Shown here: in pieces, positions 55,714 through 64,000 of the stretch
How positions within the stretch are numbered: the stretch's first letter is position 1
Layout of the letters: each line of letters begins with the position of its first letter
Origin: Hirsutella rhossiliensis
Lineage: Eukaryota > Ascomycota > Sordariomycetes > Hypocreales > Ophiocordycipitaceae
DNA: 64,000 nucleotides
Assembly (NCBI RefSeq): GCF_020360975.1
Contig: NW_025408674.1
Location: forward strand, 2,728,001-2,792,000
Direction of reading: 5' to 3'
Notes under the pieces: generated by a model
Databases searched by the model: none
Told to the model about the DNA's origin: nothing
Seen by the model: only the letters and a program-made list of their open reading frames with translations
Program-made: the position numbers and the translations under genes

Positions 55714-57639
55714 TTACATCTTTCTAAAAGTGTTGGAGCTGGCACTCCGCCGGGTGCCTGTCTCTCTTCTCCGCGGCGCGGGCGTCTCTTGTTGCTTCTT
55801 CTTGGATTCGGGGACAAATGTGACTCGTCGTTCTCCGACCACGTCGCCTTGTTGGGCCCTGCTTCCACGATTTGACTTTTGCTGCCTCGAGCCCAAGGCA
55901 GTGTCGCGGGGGTTTGCTCCACCATTCTGTGAAGAAGACACCTGCATGACCAGCTCATCCCGCGGCTTGCGTGTTGTTGCCATGGGCTCGGCATCATCAT
56001 CGCTGGAGTCATCGTCGGAGTCCTTGGCTTGGTATCGCGTCGGAGCTCCGGGATCGACACTTTGGTTGACAACCGTGCTTGGATTAAGCAGTTGGAATTC
56101 TCGACTGGTCTCATCCACCATGAACTCTTCGTCCTCAAACATCTTGGCGAATCGCTCGTCTCCGAGAAGACCGGCCTTTGTGTCGACTTGATCTCTGTTC
56201 TCCTGCTTCTTGAGGAGTTTGTCAACCAGTCTCTGGTTGACCTTGACCTTCTTGCTGCCCCTGATCCTGCTGGCCCGTTCCTTTTCGACCTTTTCTTTGA
56301 CGCGCTTCATCCTCTCATCCTCCCAAGCGTAGGGGTTGGCAATCAGCTTGGCCTGCTCATACAACTTGGATGCAACAAAGTATCCGTGCATGTAGGGCCG
56401 AAGGAGGTTCGTCTTTCCAATCAGATGTGCCAGGCTGAGTTGCTTCAGTTCCGGCAACGTCAAGAACTTGTAGTTGTCGTAGGTCTCCGTGTGCACCTCT
56501 TCGGCCATCTCTTCGACCATGTTGTCGAGGAATGAACACCACTTTGGGGCCGGACCAAGCTGGGGGATGAAGAAGGCATGCTGCTGCTTGCCCTCGTTGG
56601 CCGTGAGAAGCATGCCGGTGTTTTTGCACCACGCCACGTCGTTGATATCCACAACTGGCTCGACGGATGTCCATGGATCTCCCGTGAGCTCGTCCCAGAT
56701 CTTGATGATGCGCTTGTCGGTAGACATGATCTTCCTCTCCTGAGACGAGTTGGTCATGTGGATGAGCTTCTTGACGGGGAATCCGTAGCCATGATCCTTC
56801 TGGAGCAAAGGCACCGGGCGCCGTAGATCAAAGAGCTGGACTATACCCGTCGAAGACCCAGTCGCGAGAGACAGGCCCGAACAGCTAAAGTCCAGAGCCG
56901 TGACCTCACCGTCATGGCCGGCGAGAAGGGCCGCTCTTGACTTGGAGCGCGGGTCCCAAAATTCCACGGTACCTATTGATGTTCCGAATGCAAGCAGGTT
57001 GTGCGTGTCTTCAGCAATGGCCGCGACGTTGACGCTTCCAACACCAATGCCTCCTTGCAGACCACCTTGAGTCTCGTCGTCGCCGCCGACTTCGACCTGG
57101 TATGACTTCATGAATCGCCCGAGCTCAAGATTCATGCGAAACACCTCGCCCTTGCCCTCGGCGTCAAGACCAACAGCTGGGATCAGGGCCTCGGTGGCTT
57201 GCCGATCGTAGGCCAAGTCGCGACCATATCTGGGTATCCTGACTTCGTAGTAGCATCCCATCGGGGTATGGAACTCGAGTTTTCGGTCTGTCTGCAGGTG
57301 CAGCGACTTTGTGTAATCTTGCGACAGAAGGACGAATGAGTGGTTTAGAGAGGTGGTGTGCCGGTTGAAGGACAAGGATAACTGCGGCAGGTTGTGGACG
57401 TGGATCTGAGGCTTGTAGGTGCCGGTGCTCATGACCCATTGGCCATCCTCACTGACTCGCACACAGCTGCTGGCTTCCTCGAACTCAAAGTCTTGCAGCA
57501 GCTCGACGCGGTTCTGGTACTCGGGGTCGTTTTTGAGGCTGCGCTTCCGCCGGCGGGCGAGCCAGTCCGGCAGCGGCCGCGCGGTCGACGCCCCGGAGAT
57601 GGTATAGACGGGGACGGTCCCCGGATTCGAGAGCTTCAT
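55714..57639 (-). CDS. enp2: Nucleolar ribosome-biogenesis protein Enp2 (NOL10)
   Basis: Single exon, 641 aa. The N-terminus is MKLSNPGTVPVYTISG with PDWLARRRKRSLK. WD-type repeats follow (VMSTGTYKPQIHVH, NLLAFGTSIGTVEFWD, VTALDFSCSGLSLATGSS, KIMSTDKRIIKIWDE). After the propeller come the conserved FLDNMVEEMAEE, TYDNYKFLTLPELKQLSL, LRPYMHGYFVASKLYEQ and a NUC153 motif (LGDERFAKMFEDEEFMVDE). The tail is acidic and then basic. Known role: a component of the 90S pre-ribosome needed for 18S rRNA processing. Divergent from med13. Confidence 0.94.
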   Translation of the reverse strand: MKLSNPGTVPVYTISGASTARPLPDWLARRRKRSLKNDPEYQNRVELLQDFEFEEASSCVRVSEDGQWVMSTGTYKPQIHVHNLPQLSLSFNRHTTSLNHSFVLLSQDYTKSLHLQTDRKLEFHTPMGCYYEVRIPRYGRDLAYDRQATEALIPAVGLDAEGKGEVFRMNLELGRFMKSYQVEVGGDDETQGGLQGGIGVGSVNVAAIAEDTHNLLAFGTSIGTVEFWDPRSKSRAALLAGHDGEVTALDFSCSGLSLATGSSTGIVQLFDLRRPVPLLQKDHGYGFPVKKLIHMTNSSQERKIMSTDKRIIKIWDELTGDPWTSVEPVVDINDVAWCKNTGMLLTANEGKQQHAFFIPQLGPAPKWCSFLDNMVEEMAEEVHTETYDNYKFLTLPELKQLSLAHLIGKTNLLRPYMHGYFVASKLYEQAKLIANPYAWEDERMKRVKEKVEKERASRIRGSKKVKVNQRLVDKLLKKQENRDQVDTKAGLLGDERFAKMFEDEEFMVDETSREFQLLNPSTVVNQSVDPGAPTRYQAKDSDDDSSDDDAEPMATTRKPRDELVMQVSSSQNGGANPRDTALGSRQQKSNRGSRAQQGDVVGERRVTFVPESKKKQQETPAPRRRETGTRRSASSNTFRKM

Positions 57640-58359
57640 GGCCGGCAGGCAGCGAGGGCGACGCGGCGATTACGAAAGATCACAGCGCGACCGGGTTCAG
57701 CTGCAGCCCGTTACACCGGGGAAAAAATAGTAACGGTCAGAGATGGCGATGAGGAAGTAAGGAAAAAAAAAGGCGAGGCCCCACCGCGGTACCTCGGTGA
57801 AGGGCCCCACAAGGCACGACTAGCGTCAGGCCTGGTCGAGCCAGCCAGCCAACGAACGATGCAAGGCCACTGTCGGCTTCCGGTAGACGCCTGCCCCCCC
57901 TCGAACCACCACCGCCGTCGAGACCCTGTCGTCGTCCTTGTCGAGCGACAACGCCCGAGGGACTGCCCTCCGCCTTCGTCTCAGCCGTGGAGCCGTCGCC
58001 TGGTGCGCGCGCCCCGTCGAGTCCGCCGCTGCCGAGGCCTGCCATCGCCCCTGACCAGTCCGGTCGACGAGACAAGCCAAAAAGCCTCGGACGGCGCCAT
58101 CCTGGCGAGCCTCACGAGCTGCGCCAACCCAACATCGATATCCGCTGAGATGGAGCCCGGGGGAGCCAAGGAGCCAAGAATCGCGCTTTATTACGGAAGG
58201 ACCAGTCGAGGCTCCTCGTCGCTGCCCGCCCCCGAACAGCGAATCAGCTGGGGCTAAGACCGCGTCCGGAGGCGTGTGTTGCGCGCTTCGTCTACTATTC
58301 GCGGTGGCTTGTATCTCGCACAAGCTACCGCGAGCGGGCTACCGGCTTGAACGGTCGAC
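57640..58359. other. shared promoter region of enp2 and med13
   Basis: 720 bases between two divergent starts. A GC-rich frame runs across it from the enp2 end but overlaps both leaders and has no domain. No other element recognised. Confidence 0.45.
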
Positions 58360-61300
58360 ATGGATACCGCCGAATACGATACCAATACTCTACTTATCGT
58401 GCGTACATCATAGCCGTGTCCGCTCCTCGCAGCCAAGGGACTAATCCGTTGCGCAGAACAACATCGCTTCTATCGCCTTTCGTATTTATGAGCCGCCCTC
58501 CGATCCCTTCCCCAGCCTCGCTTCGGCTGCTCTCGACATAGAGGATGAGCTAAGGCAGGGTGGCCATGTTGTCTTGTTCGACAGTGACCGACGCGGCCTT
58601 TGGCACTTCCAGCTGCTGGGAAAGGAGGGCCACGACGAGGTCAACAGCAACACCCTCGAAACGACGCTCAATATCCGCGGGATTGAGCTTGCCGTTGTAG
58701 AGGAGGGCATTCTGGAGCCCGCAAGCTTCCAAAAGCCCCCATCTCAGCAACAGCAAGCGATCCAGACGCCAACCAGCTCCATCTCCAGCGCATCGGCTCT
58801 CGACCAATCTCTGCGCAATACGTTTACCTCGGCCACGCAAACCACCGGCTCGAGTTCGCAAGCCCAGGAAACCAAGCCAGCGGAACAGCCTGCGGTCGAC
58901 TGCAAGGCAGCATCGACGCCCAGCAGAACCGTGTACGAGAATTTCATCACTGCCCTCCTCTTGTCCATATCATCCGCCTTTTGCAGTCGCACTGGCGCGA
59001 TTCCCCTCAACTATCGAACGATTCTGCTTCCATCTGATCCGCTGGCAATCAACAGCCTGCACGATTCTCAAGCCTCGCAGTGTCCGGTTTTGGCTACCCT
59101 CAAGGCTTACTTGACAACAACCGGTGCTTTGGTGATCAACTTCGCCGTCTCTCGCTGCAGGGGACTCTCATCACTCGCCAACCTTGTTGCCACCAACTTT
59201 GCGCAATCTAGCGCTCCCATTCTCGCGGCTCCATTCGGAGTTGTGGCGAACAATCAGGTATCCACCAGCGGCGAGGCCGGCACGGCAAGTTTGGCACAGA
59301 CTCCCAACACCCAAGCGTTCAGTGTTCGCGTCGGATCTGATGCTCGTGACTCGTCATGGAAGCAGGCTTGCCTCAACATTCTAAAGCTGCGGGGCGTTGC
59401 GTCGTCGAGTTTGGCCGACTGCATTTGGGTGAACCTTTGCGTCCCCAACCCTAGGCTTCAAGATGCCAAAAGCGAGACTAAGCGGGCGCAAGCCCCAGGT
59501 TCTACCATCACGATACCCTGGCCGGGGCAACTCTGTTTTCGCAAGAAGACGGTCGAAGTGTCATCGACGAGCCGGGTGGGTGACACGCTCTTCAGCGGCA
59601 ACGAGGAAAGCCACGATCCCTTGGGCAACGCTAAAGTGTGGTTCACTTCAGCCTCCGATAGGGATGAGAAGATGTCGAAGAGAAAGGCCGAGCGGGCCCT
59701 CGCATCGAAAGAGGCCCTTGCCGCGGAGTCACGCGCGGCGAAGCCAAGTGCGCCGTCGCCCGTGGCCGTCCGGCGACCGAGCACAGCGGCCGCCTGCACC
59801 ATCTATCCGACTCCGCCTGACGGCATTCAACACCCAAACGGCGTCACTCCGTCAATCGACGGAGCATTGTCGAGTCCAGGCAACCCGCTCTCCGCGGTGC
59901 CTCCTGCCGACACAGACCCTGCTCCCTTCAATGCGAACCACGTAGGCGATGCGTTCGACGTTGGGCCAGACACGAACGAGCCAAAGCGCCAGCGCAGCGA
60001 GAGTAATCTGCTCGGTGAAGCTGACCATATGTTCAGCGACATGGGAGGGGACATGTTTGGTGATCACGACATAACCGAGGCCGACTTCAACTTTTTCGAT
60101 GAGCAACCAGGCGACCTGGACCTGGATGTCCCAATGGCTGATGTGATTGCGGCGAACCGGAGCAGTGACGCAGCCGTCAAGACTGAGCAAGACGCCGCCG
60201 ATGCCGCGAACCGGACCAAGGTTGCAGCTCTCCCGGAGCGAAATATGGTGGTCTTTGCCAAGCCGGAACTGAAGCATGCTAGAAGCTCTAGGAACGAGGC
60301 CTCTGGCTCGCGAGGCCGAGACACGCCTTCCGGTTCCGTGAAGCGCGAGCCCAGCCCTTTCGATCCGCACACTGTATTCAAGCGAGTGCGAGCGTCCCTG
60401 GCAATCACTGGGCATGGGCCTGGTGTGAAACCATGCGATTCTACCCGAGCGACGAGGATATTTGACACTATGAATTTCGACCCGTCACTCCCCATGATTA
60501 ACAAAAAATACGAGCAGGGTGGACAATTCGATTACAGGAAGATATCGAGCTTGGAGAAACCTAGGCTCGAGCAGGGAATCCTGCCGGAAACTGACTATCT
60601 GAAGCGGCATGGAAAGCAGGGCAAGAGATCGAGAGATCGCCACTTCAACGCCGAGTCTTTGATGAGAGGTCTGACCGGGTTGGAGCCGCCCGCGTCGCAT
60701 CCAAGCCCGACAAGAAACGAGGGGTCCTTGTCAGACGACTATGACAGCAGCGTTGGATCTGACCAGGACGATTCAAGCTACACTACCGAGGAGCCCGCCT
60801 CGCCTCTGAAATCGAGTGTCAAGCTGCTGACCTTGGACGACGACGCTGCGTCTCCGGTGCCATCTCTCAGAGACTCTGAGCCGACGGAAGAGCCCGACCA
60901 GCAGCTTGCTATGGAGTTGCCACGACTCGCCAAACCAGAGTCTCCGGAACTGCCGCTATCCCTGCTCTTCCTAGATCCTGAGCCGCTATCTCTTGAACTG
61001 TCTCTCGGCGACGAAGACCTGATTCAAGTTGCACAGATACTGACTGACCAGGCTGCTACAGGCTCACTGGATATCCTCAACGGACAAGAGGGGACAAAGG
61101 TGCTACCATCCACAAATCTCTGTAGCCAAGCATTCTCTATGGAAGCAAGGAATGCCATTCAAACGCTACGGGAGACTGTGCCGTCATTTCTAAAAAGCGC
61201 CGGGGCAGTCAGTTTGAAAGGACTTTTGGACATCCCAGACGTTCCACTTCTAGGGCAGCCAACTCGACTACCTCCTCGCCCGATTCCTGGTAGAGACCCC

Positions 61301-62944
61301 AACGCGGAGCCGCTGCGGCCCAACAATCTCTACCAGATCCCGGGCCCCCATCTCGAAGTCCGCCGATCGGAAACGAAGCTGTCTGTTCTTCCGTCGGCTG
61401 TGCTGTTCTGGGAAAGTCTTGGCCTTGCACCTTCGTCTGGTGGTAAGAACGTGAATGCCGTCTGCGTGTTCCCCGGCTGGAACGGCATGGCGGACAACGC
61501 CAAGACTTTTATGGGTTGCCTGAAAAGTGTGTACGAGACGCTCAAGCTTGGCTCGTTTGAGAGCATCACCCTACCAGGCGAACTGGAAGACGGCCTCCTA
61601 CGGTACGAAGTTGACAGAATCTCTACGTCGCCGGGCGCGACAATGACTGGGCATGGATCGGCCCTTGTTGAAAGCATGGGAACTGTGCTGGGAGCAATCT
61701 CAAAATTGCAGGCCACGGCCGCAAATATCGTTATTTATTTTGTTTACCCTCCGCATAACCCGGGAATCATTGTCGAGGCTTGCGTCGCCTTTCAGGGCGT
61801 CTTCGACTCGTATCGAAAAAGCCCGGCAGCCTGGCGAGAGGCTGTACCGAACGAGTTGGTTTTGCAGCTGATCTCGACCAGCTTGCTCTCGTCACCAACG
61901 GCTGTGGTGGTGACGCCTGCACCGGAGCTCATCAAGATCTGCATGGAGACGTACGACCGATGCACCTTGTTTGGCGGCCCAATGCCCGCGCCGGCCATTA
62001 AACTGGAACAGCCGCTGCCGCGCATCATTGATTTCAAGCTCACAATGTCACCGTCGGCGTCACTCATCCGAGAGAACTCGTGTATCCACGTTGCTTATGC
62101 GCAAAGTGTTGACGAGCGGTGGATCACAGCAGCCTGGACAGACGATCGGGGCAATCAACAGGAAACTGCATCTTACTGCCTGAGTCGAAAGGGTCGGCCC
62201 CAATCGCGGTCTACTAGCGAAGTGGCCCATGAGATATGGGAGTCGACGCTGGATCTGATATCCGTGTGGAAAGTCCATTGGCGCGTTGTTATCACGAAAT
62301 GCGGACCCATGAATCAACAGGAAATTGACTTTTGGGCAGACCTGGCCCGGACAGAGATCAAGGCTTCGGTGACGATGATACTGATGACGGTTGACACGAA
62401 CCCGTCGCTGCAACTGATACCGCCGCTGGTCAAGCTGCCGCAGCCGCCGGCTCTCTTCTACACGACACCCGTGTCGACGCCGCAAGCAAACATTGTATCG
62501 CCTGAACAGAGCGGAACGCCGGCAACACCGGCCCGCGATGCGAACGCTGCGGCTGCGACCCCCGGTGCAGACGGTGGGGGCGAGTCGGAATACGAAGCTG
62601 TCCTATCAGATGTGACTGACCAGACGTGGGGGGCCGTGGTAGGCCATCGGCTCAACAACTCGTCGAGCGTTGTCGATGTTCATCCTGCCCTGGCCAGCGG
62701 CTACCTGATCAAGCGCACGGGCATCCGGGTCGAAGACGCACCGGCTTTGATGGAAGTTAATCTCGCACACACAGACGCCACCCCCCGGGCTTATGAACCA
62801 CTCCTTAGAGAAATGTTGAGCTACTTCCGGGGATTGGGGACTCTGGCGCGGGCGAGGGGAGTTGTGCAGCGAGAGACAGACGTTCGCCCTTGGCATATCG
62901 CAGCCGCCGAGAAGGGCGCGAGGGCCTTGTATCTTCTTATGTGA
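58360..62944 (+). CDS. med13: Mediator kinase-module subunit Med13
   Basis: Exons 58360..58398 and 58457..62944, 1,508 aa. The start MDTAEYDTNTLLI joins NNIASIAFRIYEPP over an intron and continues GGHVVLFDSDRRGLWHF. The N-terminal Med13 domain has YENFITALLLSISSAFCSRTG and IPLNYRTILLP. The middle 600 residues are disordered and acidic. The C-terminal PIWI-like half contains AVCVFPGWNGM, ANIVIYFVYPPH, WITAAWTDDRG, HEIWESTLDLISVWKVHWRVV and ARTEIKASVTMIL. Known role: links the Cdk8/cyclin C module to Mediator and represses or tunes transcription. Acidic phosphorylation-prone clusters in the middle would suit degron-based turnover. The length is near that of other fungal members. Confidence 0.94.
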
Positions 62945-63557
62945 ACTTTATAGTGGGGGGAAGATGGCTCACGATGCAAAATCTGGCTGGGGATGGCAGG
63001 AGAGCGGTACACAGGAGTTTCAGGACATCGTCAAGTGTACTTTTTGCGTTTGGAGATGTGTTTTGGTGATGAAGAAGCAATCGTATACCACCACATATTG
63101 CTGGTGATGAAACGGCCTCGACTGACTTTGGCCTGGCCATGCTCCTAGCTTTTCTCTGATTGAGAATGGGGTATACATATATGAAAAGAAGCCGGAGTGG
63201 CACGAGTTACTTGAAGGCTATGAGGGAGGTCGCGAGGCTGGTGCGCAGAATATGCATCTATCGAAAACGACCCGCTATGACGCATGCACACTCTTCGCAC
63301 TCTTCGCCCGACAAATTCCCACCTTGAACGAGTTGGCAGTGAGGAAAAGGCTTGCCGAGGAAGACTACAAAGAAGCCGAGGTGTCGTGTGAGCCAGATAT
63401 CTGTCAGGTCCGTCGCTTCAAGGGGCACGGCTTGCCCAAGACGGTCGTTGTCCCTCCTCGATGCATCTCCCTCAATGCTATCTTCGGGAGCAAAGGGGAG
63501 TCAGGACTGACGGGCGTGTAGTGTAGCTCACCGAACATTTCCCATGAGGCCGACATT
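62945..63557. other. intergenic between med13 and the F-box gene
   Basis: A frame at 63252-63521 (89 codons) lies just upstream of the F-box start. It has no signal peptide or domain I can name and I do not call it. Confidence 0.4.
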
Positions 63558-64000
63558 ATGGACGCGGCCAATCTGGGTAATCTCCCGGGCCATCTTCTTC
63601 TCGACGTCATCGACTACTTGGACACGGCCCGCGACGTCTCCCACCTCGGCTCTTGCACGCGGCACATGCGCGATCTGATCCACCACGATGGTTGGAAATC
63701 GTTTGTCCGCAACATGTTCCCCTCGCTCGCTATACCTTCAAGCGGGTTGACCACGTGGGCGTCCGTCGCGGATCGCCTGACGTACCTGGACCGCTGCTGG
63801 GAGAAGCGCGGCTTTGCCTTCAACCTCTTCCGGGAAGATGTGCGCAGAAGAGGACGGCATCGCATCCCCCCTGGAGGGCAGTCGGTTACGTTTCAGTGCT
63901 TCGTCGATGTGCAGTTGCTCTCTTCGCAGGCTGAGGTGTTGGCGTGCGGCACCGGCGAGGACCTTCTCGTCCGATGGCGAGCCGCAGCACCAGAGTCCAA
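63558..64000 (+). CDS. F-box protein, N-terminal part, runs off the window
   Basis: The frame is open from ATG 63558 to the last base (147 complete codons). An F-box occupies residues about 5-45: NLGNLPGHLLLDVIDYLD, DVSHLGSCTRHMRDLIH, then GWKSFVRNMFP. The next part (WASVADRLTYLDRCWEKRGF) resembles the linker of fungal F-box proteins with a C-terminal WD or RCC propeller, and CGTGEDLLVRWR near the edge looks like a first propeller strand. Known role of the domain: it binds Skp1 and recruits substrates to an SCF ubiquitin ligase. The substrate is unknown. Confidence 0.72.
   Translation, partial: MDAANLGNLPGHLLLDVIDYLDTARDVSHLGSCTRHMRDLIHHDGWKSFVRNMFPSLAIPSSGLTTWASVADRLTYLDRCWEKRGFAFNLFREDVRRRGRHRIPPGGQSVTFQCFVDVQLLSSQAEVLACGTGEDLLVRWRAAAPES

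Noticed and set aside
57394..58257. 287-codon frame between enp2 and med13
   Set aside because: Its first half is antisense to enp2 coding sequence and its second half lies in the shared promoter; no domain.
1..64000. CRISPR array, rRNA genes, tRNA genes
   Set aside because: None seen on either strand by eye; the genome is fungal, so CRISPR is not expected.

Overview
The window is nuclear DNA of a filamentous ascomycete, most likely a hypocrealean Sordariomycete. The evidence is short introns of about 45-100 nt with CTAAC/CTGAC branch points, fungal genes such as vvd, creC, creD, a Clr5-domain gene and a UstYa-type gene, and a pogo-type DNA transposon plus a Tad1-like LINE. I could run no database search. 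Names rest on motif recognition, and exon borders were read by eye using splice consensus and frame.

Left housekeeping block (1-16.3 kb): a partial cell-surface protein, nse2 (SUMO ligase), vvd (blue-light receptor), an Fpg-type DNA glycosylase, a non-coding snoRNA host gene, a Clr5-domain gene, a Slm1-like F-BAR/PH gene and creD (arrestin). The host gene carries snR78, 77, 76, 75, 74 and 73 in the same order as the yeast cluster, each assigned by its guide-rRNA match.

Accessory island (16.3-32.6 kb): gene-poor DNA with broken genes. These are a trypsin-like protease reading frame with three in-frame stops, the amino-terminal piece of an ABC-C transporter, a KEX2-processed repeat precursor with three YPVTWP units, a UstYa (DUF3328)-like gene, a frameshifted C2H2 gene and a 2.1 kb pogo-like transposon with TA duplications. 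One apparently intact GPI-type surface protein (28.4-29.5 kb) lies here. The precursor, UstYa gene and transporter relic within 3.3 kb look like the remains of a small dikaritin-type RiPP (ribosomal peptide) cluster. The island lies exactly between creD and creC, two genes of the ubiquitin-based carbon catabolite repression circuit.

Right housekeeping block (32.6-64 kb): creC, gem1/Miro, abd1 (mRNA cap methyltransferase), a 5'-truncated Tad1-like LINE with 15-bp target duplications, rpn7, alanine aminotransferase, a small mitochondrial ribosomal protein gene (bL33m), a 1,210-residue coiled-coil protein, a small single-pass membrane protein, enp2, med13 and the start of an F-box gene that runs off the window. 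No tRNA, 5S rRNA or CRISPR array was seen.
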